Assembly: GCA_031254635.1 (NCBI GenBank)
Contig: JAIRUB010000185.1
Coordinates: forward strand, 1-22,639
Direction of reading: 5' to 3'
DNA: 22,639 nucleotides
Source: Prevotellaceae bacterium
GTDB lineage: Bacteria; Bacteroidota; Bacteroidia; Bacteroidales; UBA932
The translations under genes and the position numbers were made by a program. Shown in pieces: positions 1 to 7,800 of the stretch. A model generated the notes under the pieces. The model ran no database searches and was not told the DNA's origin. It was given only the letters and a program-made list of their open reading frames with translations. Numbering within the stretch: the first letter of the stretch is position 1; each line of letters starts with the position of its first letter.

Positions 1-878
1 AAAAAGATAGACAAGCCTATTTTATCCTTTCTTCTGAAACCCAGCAAGGCTTTAATGGCAATATACATCAAACCTAAGAAGGGCAGAAGTACTACCAATG
101 AGAAGAATAATTTAACCCAGGAGGGATATGAGCCGATATGCACGTAATCCCAGAAGTCAATTACCGTAATATTCGGTACAAAGTCGAAGAGGAACATTGC
201 AGGAATCAACAAAAATCCGCACAGCGCTACTATCAATAATATTATACCGAAAAAAACCACAAATATACGGGCAAATACCTTAAGCAGGCGTACAAACCCG
301 CTATCCCGCAAACTTTCGCTTTCTTCCAATATCTTCTTTTCTATATCGGCAATAGTAGTCTTATGCTTACCGCGCATTTCTAACTTTTCTCTTGCCGTCC
401 GCGCCGCAGGTACCACTATCCAAAGAATAAGATATACTAATAAAGATGGGAGTAATGGAACAAAAAAGAAAATAATAAAGACTAAACGAACAACTGCCGT
501 ATCAGTATTAAAATAATTCGCCAAACCGCTGCACACGCCGCCAATCAATTTATGCTCCACATCGCGGTACAGCCGCTTGCCGCGCGGCTCCGAGAGTGGT
601 GCGACAGGCGGTGTCGTATCTTCCATATCATCGGGCGTCCCCATAATGGCAATTACTTCCTCAACCATTGCCATGGTTATTACCTGGCCGGGTTCTGATA
701 GCCGTGCTGCCAATAATTCCGACAATCGTTCCTCTATATCTGATACAATTTCCTTGCCGCTTTCCTTGTACGCAAAATGTTGTTCCAAGCGATCTAAATA
801 ATCTTTTAACCGTTGATGTGCATCGCTGTCCATGTTAAAAGCCAAACGGCCAATGCTTACTTTAATAGTAGTTTTCAT
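1..878 (-). CDS. PspC-domain membrane protein, 3' end beyond window
   Basis: I translated this from the ATG at 878-876. The reading frame stays open for 292 codons to the window edge, so the C-terminus is missing. The first ~85 residues form a soluble segment (start MKTTIKVSIGRLAF, later VEEVIAIMGTP) that matches the same part of the PspC protein at 1225-1818. A PspC core follows (KRLYRDVEHKLIGGVCSGLANYF) with a hydrophobic helix ending LILWIVVPAAR. After a charged linker come at least two more membrane segments (around FVVFFGIILLIVALCGF and FFSLVVLLPFLGLMYIAI). PspC domains occur in phage-shock and envelope-stress proteins; the exact role here is unknown. It begins only 4 bp after the PadR stop, so it is the third gene of an operon and probably follows PadR control. 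PspC family is confident; function is not. Confidence 0.85.
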   Translation of the reverse strand, partial: MKTTIKVSIGRLAFNMDSDAHQRLKDYLDRLEQHFAYKESGKEIVSDIEERLSELLAARLSEPGQVITMAMVEEVIAIMGTPDDMEDTTPPVAPLSEPRGKRLYRDVEHKLIGGVCSGLANYFNTDTAVVRLVFIIFFFVPLLPSLLVYLILWIVVPAARTAREKLEMRGKHKTTIADIEKKILEESESLRDSGFVRLLKVFARIFVVFFGIILLIVALCGFLLIPAMFLFDFVPNITVIDFWDYVHIGSYPSWVKLFFSLVVLLPFLGLMYIAIKALLGFRRKDKIGLSIF

Positions 879-882
879 AATT

Positions 883-1218
883 TTATCGAATAGATTTAAT
901 GGTTATAACTAATTCTTCCCAGGAAGCATCCAATTCTTTCAAAAATTGACGCCCCTTGTCGGTAATCATATAATATTTCCGCGGAGGACCTTGCGGCGAT
1001 TCCTCCCAGCGGTAGCTCAACAAGCCTTGGTTCTTTTGCCGCATCAGCAAGGGATACAAGGTTCCTTCTACCACAATCATCTGCGCAGCTTTCAGTTCAT
1101 TGATAATAACCGTAGCATAAGCATCGTTACGGGCTAATATCAACAATATGCAATACTCCAGAATTCCTTTTCGCATCTGGGCTTTCACATTGTCTGTACT
1201 TATAGTTTCGACTGTCAT
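883..1218 (-). CDS. PadR-family transcriptional regulator
   Basis: This 111-residue protein has the PadR layout: an N-terminal winged helix (KGILEYCILLILARNDAYATVIINEL, then VVEGTLYPLLMRQKNQGLLSYRWEESPQGPPRKYYMITDKGRQFL) and a short C-terminal helix. The segments EGTLYPLL and PRKYYMITDKG are family hallmarks. PadR proteins are dimeric DNA-binding repressors, often autoregulated and often responding to small ligands. The gene lies between two paralogous PspC genes, 6 bp after the upstream one and 4 bp before the downstream one, so the three are almost certainly co-transcribed. PadR plus PspC is a recurrent pairing in Bacteroidota. Dyads upstream of the operon (1877-1889, 1926-1940) are candidate operators. 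The ligand is unknown. Confidence 0.93.
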   Translation of the reverse strand: MTVETISTDNVKAQMRKGILEYCILLILARNDAYATVIINELKAAQMIVVEGTLYPLLMRQKNQGLLSYRWEESPQGPPRKYYMITDKGRQFLKELDASWEELVITIKSIR

Positions 1219-1224
1219 AACGGG

Positions 1225-1818
1225 TTATTTCTTAAACGTTTTACTCTTAGTATAATTCCAGATATTCTCCATAGTCACCGGCTCGCCGTGCATTTCTAAC
1301 TTTTGAGCAGTAGTAGTGGCCTTAGGGGTTGCCGCCCATAAAATAATGTACAGCCAAAAACCGAAGGTGCCGAGACAAAGCGCAGCAATAAACAGTACGC
1401 GTACAAGTACCAAATCAATGCCAAAGTAAGCGGACAAACCGCTGCACACGCCGCCAAACACTACGCGGTCGGGGTCGCGGTACAACTTTCTAACCCGCGA
1501 AGCGGAGGCGCCTGCAGAAAAAGCCGTTGACTGCTCGGCACGCTCTTTTTCATTAAAGGCTGTTTGCCCTTCGGGGGTCCCCATAATGGATATTACCTTA
1601 TCAACCATACTCATATCTACCACCTGTTGTGGCAGCGGGGTTTGTTCACGGAAGATTTCGGCAATGCGCGATTCTATATCCCCCATTACTTCAGCAGATT
1701 CCTTTTTGTCAGAAAAACTAGCTGCATAATTGTCCAAATAACGGTTTAGCTTATTAAAAGCATCTTCTTCAAGCGTGAAGCAAAAACCGCCAATGTTTAC
1801 TGTAGTTACTTTTTTCAT
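1225..1818 (-). CDS. PspC-domain membrane protein (short paralogue)
   Basis: The protein has 197 residues. Residues 1-85 are a soluble segment (MKKVTTVNIGGFCFTLEE, later VDKVISIMGTPEG) that aligns with the start of the longer PspC protein at 1-878. The PspC core follows at about 110-165 (RKLYRDPDRVVFGGVCSGLSAYFG) with one clear membrane helix around 140-162 (VLFIAALCLGTFGFWLYIILW). A short cytosolic tail ends the protein; the longer paralogue has additional membrane segments there. It is the first gene of the PspC-PadR-PspC operon. A TATCTTTG box lies about 40 bp upstream. An envelope-stress sensing or membrane role is likely by family, but no substrate or partner can be read from the sequence. 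Confidence 0.9.
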   Translation of the reverse strand: MKKVTTVNIGGFCFTLEEDAFNKLNRYLDNYAASFSDKKESAEVMGDIESRIAEIFREQTPLPQQVVDMSMVDKVISIMGTPEGQTAFNEKERAEQSTAFSAGASASRVRKLYRDPDRVVFGGVCSGLSAYFGIDLVLVRVLFIAALCLGTFGFWLYIILWAATPKATTTAQKLEMHGEPVTMENIWNYTKSKTFKK

Positions 1819-1856
1819 ATTCTTTAGTTTTTAAAATTTCATATTATTTGGTGATG

Positions 1857-1864
1857 CAAAGATA
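1857..1864 (-). promoter_or_regulatory. -7 promoter box of the PspC-PadR operon
   Basis: The minus strand reads TATCTTTG, a match to the Bacteroidota -7 consensus TAnnTTTG, about 40 bp before the first ATG. No TTTG lies at the usual 19-21 bp distance; the nearest is at 1894-1891 (26 bp), so the -33 element is weak or displaced. Confidence 0.55.
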
Positions 1865-1876
1865 GAAATAAATTTT

Positions 1877-1889
1877 AATACCTTGTATT
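1877..1889. promoter_or_regulatory. Dyad AATAC-N3-GTATT, candidate PadR operator
   Basis: A perfect 5-bp dyad, AATAC CTT GTATT, lies 12 bp upstream of the operon's -7 box. It therefore falls between the -7 and -33 regions, where a bound repressor would block RNA polymerase. The position and the PadR gene in the operon suggest autoregulation. The arms are short and AT-rich, so chance is possible. Confidence 0.35.
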
Positions 1890-1925
1890 GCAAAGTATTG
1901 AAATTTTTGAAATAAAATATTAATT

Positions 1926-1940
1926 CGCTGACAATCAGCG
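1926..1940. repeat. Perfect hairpin CGCTGA-CAA-TCAGCG
   Basis: This perfect 6-bp stem with a 3-nt loop (CGCTGACAATCAGCG) is in the divergent gap between the PspC operon and tadA. It is followed on the plus strand by ATAAAATTTTT. It could be a second operator for PadR or a structural element. No gene upstream on the plus strand reads into it, so a terminator role makes little sense. Confidence 0.4.
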
Positions 1941-2020
1941 ATAAAATTTTTCAACTATTTTAGGTTGTTGGTATAATTTAGGCCTTAAAAAGGTGGTATA
2001 TCAAAAAATCGGCTATAAAA

Positions 2021-2044
2021 ATCCGTAAATCTGTAAATCCGTAA
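2021..2044. repeat. Three tandem 8-bp repeats upstream of tadA
   Basis: The units are ATCCGTAA, ATCTGTAA and ATCCGTAA, directly adjacent with one substitution. They occupy the segment immediately upstream of the tadA -7 box, where the -33 region would be. A length change here would alter promoter spacing. Confidence 0.7.
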
Positions 2045-2051
2045 ATATTGT

Positions 2052-2059
2052 TATCTTTG
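2052..2059 (+). promoter_or_regulatory. -7 box directly before tadA
   Basis: TATCTTTG matches TAnnTTTG and ends 6 bp before the ATG at 2066. Transcription starting at the usual distance would begin at or next to that ATG, giving a leaderless message. Alternatively translation starts at the second ATG (2090). No good TTTG is seen 19-21 bp upstream. Confidence 0.5.
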
Positions 2060-2065
2060 CAGGCA

Positions 2066-2503
2066 ATGGAAAGCATCGACGAAAAATATATGCGGGAAGC
2101 CTTAAAAGAGGCTCAACAGGCTTTTAATGAGGGCGAAATACCCGTAGGGGCAATAGTTGTAAATAAGGACAAGATATTAGCTCGTGCCCACAACTTTACC
2201 CAGCGCCTTAACGACCCTACTGCCCACGCCGAAATGCAGGCCATTACTTCCGCCACTCACACTATCGGCGGAAAGTATCTTAGCGATTGCACCTTATATA
2301 TTACTTTAGAGCCTTGCGTAATGTGTGCAGGCGCACTCTTTTGGGCGCAAATCGGGCGCATTGTTTATGGCGCTTCCGACCCCAAGCGTGGTTATAAGTT
2401 GGTAGAAAAAAATTTACTACATCCAAAAACTATAGTCGAAAGCGGAGTGTTTGAAAAAGAATGCGCTGCCCTGCTTTCTACATTTTTTAAAGGAAAAAGG
2501 TAA
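2066..2503 (+). CDS. tadA: tRNA-specific adenosine deaminase
   Basis: TadA converts adenosine 34 to inosine in the tRNA-Arg(ACG) wobble position. From the ATG at 2066 the product has 145 residues. The zinc cytidine/adenosine deaminase core is intact: HAE at residues 54-56 (DPTAHAEMQAI) and PCVMC with Cys84 and Cys87 (TLEPCVMCAGAL). The family segment GASDPKRGY follows, with a C-terminal FFKGKR. An upstream in-frame TTG (2048) would add six residues, but it overlaps the promoter box; the ATG at 2090 (MREALKEAQ) is another possible start. It is transcribed alone, divergently from the PspC operon. Guanine deaminases share the fold, but the sequence around the motifs fits TadA better. Confidence 0.93.
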   Translation: MESIDEKYMREALKEAQQAFNEGEIPVGAIVVNKDKILARAHNFTQRLNDPTAHAEMQAITSATHTIGGKYLSDCTLYITLEPCVMCAGALFWAQIGRIVYGASDPKRGYKLVEKNLLHPKTIVESGVFEKECAALLSTFFKGKR

Positions 2504-2523
2504 GACATAAGATAAATTGGCAT

Positions 2524-2552
2524 TATTTTTGTAGCTATATCCGATATGTTTG
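2524..2552 (+). promoter_or_regulatory. Two candidate -7 boxes for the small membrane protein gene
   Basis: TATTTTTG (2524-2531) and TATGTTTG (2545-2552) both match TAnnTTTG upstream of the ATG at 2571. The second leaves about 18 bp to the start codon and is the more likely one. No paired TTTG at 19-21 bp is seen for either. Confidence 0.45.
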
Positions 2553-2570
2553 ATTTAAATTAAAATTATT

Positions 2571-2813
2571 ATGGATTTCATTTGGTTTATTTTAATTGGC
2601 CTCCTCGCAGGATTCATAGCTGGATTGATTATGCACGGTAAAGGTTCCGGCTTCTTAATCAATTTGCTAATCGGTGTTATCGGCGGGGTGCTCGGCGGTT
2701 TAATTTTTGAATGGTTGGGTATAGTGACGAAGAATTTTGTCGGCAACCTGATTTGCGCTACCATCGGCGCCGTTGTATTACTCTTTATCTTCTCGCTGTT
2801 GAAGAAAAAATAG
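2571..2813 (+). CDS. GlsB/YeaQ/YmgE-family small membrane protein
   Basis: This 80-residue protein is almost entirely membrane-embedded: three hydrophobic helices separated by glycine-rich turns (FILIGLLAGFIAGLIMHGKGSGFLIN, LLIGVIGGVLGGLIFEWLGI, and LICATIGAVVLLFIFSLLKKK). The GxxxG-rich pattern and the KGSGF-like turn match the transglycosylase-associated (GlsB/YeaQ/YmgE) family, which is linked to general stress responses but has no settled biochemical role. It appears monocistronic with its own promoter boxes and converges on glyS. No clear terminator is seen in the 54-bp gap to glyS. Confidence 0.85.
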   Translation: MDFIWFILIGLLAGFIAGLIMHGKGSGFLINLLIGVIGGVLGGLIFEWLGIVTKNFVGNLICATIGAVVLLFIFSLLKKK

Positions 2814-2867
2814 TTTTATTCTTCGTGGACATCTTGTAAGTATCCCTAGAAAATCCTAATCTTCTAA

Positions 2868-4412
2868 TCACTTAGTTACCTTCCCAAGCCATTTCCGCCA
2901 ACTCACCAAATCATCAACTATGGTAAGGAGGTTAGCAATGGGTACGCGTTCCTGCTTCATAGAATCGCGTTCGCGAATGGTTACACAATTATCTTCTAAC
3001 GATTGGTGGTCGATGGTAATACAATAAGGAGTGCCAATAGCATCTTGACGGCGGTAGCGCTTGCCGATACTATCTTTCTCATCGTACTGACAATTGAAGT
3101 CGAACTTCAGGTTATCCATGATTTCACGGGCTTTCTCTGGCAGGCCGTCTTTCTTTACCAAGGGCAATATCGCTAATTTTATCGGTGCTAATACAGCGGG
3201 AATGCGTAGTACTACACGTTCTTCGCCATTGTCCAATTTCTCCTCGATATAGGTAGCCGACAAGACCGACAAAAATGTACGGTCGAGGCCAATAGAGGTT
3301 TCAACAACATAAGGCACATAGCTCTCGTTGGTTTCCGGGTCGAAGTATTGCATTTTCTTGCCCGTGAATTGCTGATGCCGCCCCAAGTCGAAGTCCGTAC
3401 GCGAGTGAATACCTTCCAATTCTTTAAATCCAAAGGGAAATTCAAATTCGATATCGGCCGCTGCATTGGCATAGTGAGCCAATTTTTCATGGTTATGAAA
3501 ACGGTATTTGGCATCGCCCAAGCCTAAGGATTGATGCCAGCGTAGGCGGGTTTCTTTCCAATACTCATACCATTTTATTTCTTCACCGGGACGAACAAAG
3601 AACTGCATTTCCATCTGTTCAAATTCACGCATGCGGAAAATGAATTGCCGCGCTACAATTTCGTTACGGAACGCTTTTCCGATTTGAGCTATGCCGAAAG
3701 GTATTTTCATACGTCCGGTTTTCTGCACATTGAGGAAGTTCACAAAAATTCCCTGTGCTGTTTCGGGACGCAGGTAGATCACATTTGCATCTTCGCTGAC
3801 ACTACCCATCTGCGTGCTGAACATGAGGTTAAATTGGCGCACCTCAGTCCAGTTGCGGCTACCAGAAACAGGACAAGCAATTTCGCAATCAACAATTAAT
3901 TGGCGTAAGGCATCAAGGTCGTTATCATTCAAGGCAACTGCCATACGTGAGTGTACCTCTTCGGCCTTTTGCACATTACGCAATACGTTGGGATTAGTGG
4001 CACGGAACTGTTGTTCATCGAAAGCGTCGCCGAATTTTTTACGGCCTTTTTCTACTTCCTTATCGATTTTCTCTTCGATTTTTGTAATATACTCTTCGAG
4101 GAGTACATCGGCGCGATAACGTTTTTTTGAATCTTTATTATCAATCAAGGGGTCGTTGAAAGCACCTACATGGCCGGATGCTTCCCAGATACGCGGGTGC
4201 ATAAAAATAGCCGAATCAATTCCTACGATATTATCGTGCAGGCGCACCATGGCATCCCACCAATAGCGCTTGATGTTGTTTTTCAACTCCACTCCCAACT
4301 GCCCATAATCATACACAGCACTCAGTCCATCGTAAATTTCGCTCGACGGAAAGATAAAACCGTATTCTTTAGCATGGGCAATCAGATTTTTAAATAAATC
4401 TTCTTGCGTCAT
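2868..4412 (-). CDS. glyS: Glycine-tRNA ligase (single-chain class II type)
   Basis: The enzyme charges tRNA-Gly with glycine. At 514 residues this is the homodimeric, archaeal/eukaryote-like form rather than the two-subunit form. Class II signatures are visible: RPETAQGIFVNF at about 215-226, motif 2 around IAQIGKAFRNEI (242-252) with REFEQMEMQFF after it, and motif 3 ETSIGLDRTF (371-380). The C-terminal anticodon-binding domain follows (APIKLAILPLVKK onward, with IGKRYRRQDAIGTPY). It starts 12 bp after the gcvH stop, so the two are co-transcribed at the end of the ruvA-sprA-gcvH-glyS unit. The gene appears intact. Confidence 0.97.
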   Translation of the reverse strand: MTQEDLFKNLIAHAKEYGFIFPSSEIYDGLSAVYDYGQLGVELKNNIKRYWWDAMVRLHDNIVGIDSAIFMHPRIWEASGHVGAFNDPLIDNKDSKKRYRADVLLEEYITKIEEKIDKEVEKGRKKFGDAFDEQQFRATNPNVLRNVQKAEEVHSRMAVALNDNDLDALRQLIVDCEIACPVSGSRNWTEVRQFNLMFSTQMGSVSEDANVIYLRPETAQGIFVNFLNVQKTGRMKIPFGIAQIGKAFRNEIVARQFIFRMREFEQMEMQFFVRPGEEIKWYEYWKETRLRWHQSLGLGDAKYRFHNHEKLAHYANAAADIEFEFPFGFKELEGIHSRTDFDLGRHQQFTGKKMQYFDPETNESYVPYVVETSIGLDRTFLSVLSATYIEEKLDNGEERVVLRIPAVLAPIKLAILPLVKKDGLPEKAREIMDNLKFDFNCQYDEKDSIGKRYRRQDAIGTPYCITIDHQSLEDNCVTIRERDSMKQERVPIANLLTIVDDLVSWRKWLGKVTK

Positions 4413-4424
4413 CCTTTGGGTAAT

Positions 4425-4799
4425 TTAAATAATGCCTTTATAATTTTCGGCGCTCAACAAAGTGTCAATCTCTGCTGGCTTGATCATTTCCACTTTGATA
4501 ATCCACCCTTCTCCATAGGGGTCTTGGTTCACCAATTGAGGTTCGCTTTCCAATATAGGATTTACTTCCAACACTTTTCCCGATACAGGCATAAGGATAT
4601 CGGCAACAGTCTTTACAGCTTCAACAGCTCCAAACATATCTCCTTGGTCAAGTGTTTCGCCTTCGGTTTGTACATCTATAAACACAATGTCGCCCAATTG
4701 GCTTTGTGCATAATCAGTAATACCGATAACGGCTACATTACCTTCAACACGAATCCATTCGTGGTCATTCGAATACTTTAAATTTGCAGGAACATTCAT
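4425..4799 (-). CDS. gcvH: Glycine cleavage system H protein
   Basis: GcvH is the small lipoyl carrier that shuttles the aminomethyl group between the P, T and L proteins of the glycine cleavage system. The 124-residue product has the typical length. The lipoylation site is Lys63 in AVEAVKTVADILMPVSG, and the N-terminal KYSNDHEWIRVEGNVAVIGIT is diagnostic. It lies 30 bp after sprA and 12 bp before glyS. Linkage of gcvH to sprA is, as I recall, a recurrent Bacteroidota arrangement; linkage to glyS puts two glycine-related genes side by side. gcvP and gcvT are not in the window. Confidence 0.97.
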   Translation of the reverse strand: MNVPANLKYSNDHEWIRVEGNVAVIGITDYAQSQLGDIVFIDVQTEGETLDQGDMFGAVEAVKTVADILMPVSGKVLEVNPILESEPQLVNQDPYGEGWIIKVEMIKPAEIDTLLSAENYKGII

Positions 4800-4829
4800 A
4801 TCTTTTATGTTTTTAAAAATTTATAAAAA

Positions 4830-7800
4830 TTATTGTGCTAACGACAGGTTAATGCTAAAGCCGAAATTGGTATTAGAGGTAGCGATAGTTGATACGCGTG
4901 GCTTGTTGATTACCCGGTCGAAGAACACACGGATTGTAGCATTACTGCTAACCGTATAATCAGCGGAACATTGGATGCTGATAGTTTCTTTACCATCGGA
5001 AATTTGCGGCAAGTCTGTATTGGTGTCTGAAATCTGCCGCAGGATGTTTAGGTCATCGCGAATAGAGATATCGGCTCGCAGGCGCAGCATAGTTTTTGTA
5101 GTACTTGATCGGTTACTCAAAAATCTGAAGATGAGCGGAAATTCACGGAAAGTATAACCTGCGCCAATGCGCCATTCATTGGTACGGTATTCCGAAATTT
5201 GATTGTTCGACATACTCAGGCCTATCCTGCGATTTTTGATCCATTCTACACGTGTCGATAAGTTATTATACCAGCCAAGATCAATATAAAGCAGGGGTGA
5301 GAATTCTTCGGAAAGCGACACATTTGTTATGTCACGCATTGGAATAAAGTCATTCAAAGCATTTCGCACATAACTGAAGCCATCTTGCCCTTCCGAATAT
5401 TTCTGATTCAGCATATAAGAATTAATGGCATAAGTTGCATTATAAGAATGCATCAATTGAGCCGTAGTAACAATACCTTTCAACGCAGGAATATTAGCCA
5501 ATCCGCTATAGGTAATACGCCAATTCGGGATGGGTATGTTTAGGAAAGTATTCAATGTTACATTCTTGGCTGAGCGGCCGGTATAAGCAGCCAGAAACGA
5601 AGGTATCAACACTTCCGGTGAATAGGGGCCATAGTGATAGGGGTACCCGGTGTCCGGATTAATAGCGCCGGTATAGCCTTGGTCCGATTTGTGTGCTCTA
5701 TCAGAGGCCAAACGTTGAGCAATTACAAAACGATTAGAAAGGAAGTTCTGAAATGCTGAGGAATGATAACCATTGCCCACATCAGGGCTTTCAAAAGCAG
5801 AGGCTAAGCTGAAAACGGTAATGTTAAAATTTCCGGTAGCCTGATGTTGATCACTCTGCTTGGGAATATTGTAAGTAGAGCGATTTTCCATATACTGGCG
5901 ACTGGCTAACAGTTCAATGCGCAAGTGCTGAATTGGCTCTAATGTAGCTCTGAAAGTCCACATATTGGTGTTATTCATCATGAAAGGAGCAATAATAGAA
6001 GTATCCCGCGACAACCAGTTCCTTCTGCGGGCTTTTTCTACAAAATCATCATCTTGTGCGCCAAACACAAATGCCCAACCGGGTGCCCAGTCGGCATGAA
6101 AATTCATCCCCAATACTTGTGAATTGGGTTTAAATCCGGGCACTATGGTTGATTCCGTAGAATTGTACATTACTGACACATTACGTACCATCATGGCCAT
6201 TCGCAGCAATAGTTTGCCTGTGTACTTCAAGGGATTTTCCTTCTTGGGAACTTTACCGGTGATTGATACCTTAACATCCCTGATAGGCGGCCCCATAATA
6301 ATAAGCACTGAATTTTTATCTATTATATCCATTGTAGCCGGTTGTACTTCCATGCCATCGGCTGTGGTTACTTTTACTACTACCTGATCGGTTCCCAACT
6401 TATGACGAATAGTCCGTCGCTGCTTATTGGCAAAATTCATCTTGGGACTTTCATAGTACACATCTACCATCTCTTTACGTGTCCGAGAGCGGCCGGCAAA
6501 TTCATCATTAATCTCACGCAGGAAGGAGGACTTATTATACAAATACTCAAAATTCAATCCTAACATAACATTAATATTTCGTGCATTTCCGATAGTATTG
6601 CCAGGATCGTAGCCCATATTCCTCATCAAGGGGGCAGCCTGCCAATCGTAGCTGCCTCCATAACGGAGCGTGGTATTAACCCACTCCAATAAAGGCAATT
6701 TATTTACAGGCACCTGCCACGTTAAATCGTAACGATGGAAGTATTGCACATTACGTCCCAAGTTCCAGAAATTTCTCCAGGTAGAATCGCTCCAGTGGCG
6801 ATAACCGTCGGGGTCGAGGTGTTTATTTAAAACACCCTCAGGTTCATCAATACGGGCACGGTTATTAGCCGAAAAATCCAATCTGATACTTCTGGTCAAC
6901 TCCCAATTTAGGTTGTAGCTTCTATCCCAGGTAAAGTCCTTGGCTGCCGTAGGCGGAATAATCACATCGGGAGCTGCTATGGCCCGAAGCTGCATTTCAT
7001 TGTATGTACGGTTAATATCTGTATTAAAGCTAAACTGATTCGGATAAAGATTAATATTCAATTCTTTAATCAGGTACAAGTATTTGTGTTGCGTCCACTT
7101 TGCATTCTTAAATAAGTCGATATGATGCGGCTGGACACTATAAGCATAACCAAGATTAAAATGATAAGATATATCTTCTTGATGGTGTAATCTTGGATTA
7201 TGTGCAAACAGGCGACTGTAAGCAAAACTCAGGTATAAGTTAGAAGGATGGAATACTTTTTGTTCCACTGTATTGGTTCCCACCCGCACATTAGTGAAAT
7301 TAAACGCTAAACGTTGTTTGTAATCCAGTACTATGTTGCGTAATGAATCACGCTCGTGCGGCAACATATTATTCAATGCATCATTAAATTTAATATCCTG
7401 GTCGAATGGATTATATTTTGGGGTAGTATAATTTTCCATAAAACCAAAGAAGAAAGGTAAACGCACACCAAAGGAAGTAGGGAAGAACTTGCCCAATTCC
7501 AAGTTGGCGGCAATATCATATTGGTACATGTGAACCTGCGAGCGTTCATTGATTTTCGATTCCAATCCTCCAAAATTCGGCGTCATCATATTCCCTGCAA
7601 TGGAAACATTACCTAAATCAGCTAGTTTGGCAGAAAGCCGGGCATTAGCGGCAAAGCCGCTACTTTCATCAAAATTCGTTAATCTGAGTTCATTTACCCA
7701 TACAATGGCCGATTTCGATAAACCATCGTCGGTATAACCTGCTTCATTGGCGCTATTACTATGTTTCACCGGATTACGAATTCCTATCATCAGCGCACGA

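Noticed and set aside
2048..2065. TTG at 2048 as the tadA start
   Set aside because: It would overlap the -7 box TATCTTTG; the added residues MLSLQA have no family support and an ATG follows.
2814..2867. Terminator in the convergent gap between the small membrane protein gene and glyS
   Set aside because: No convincing stem was found in the 54 bp.
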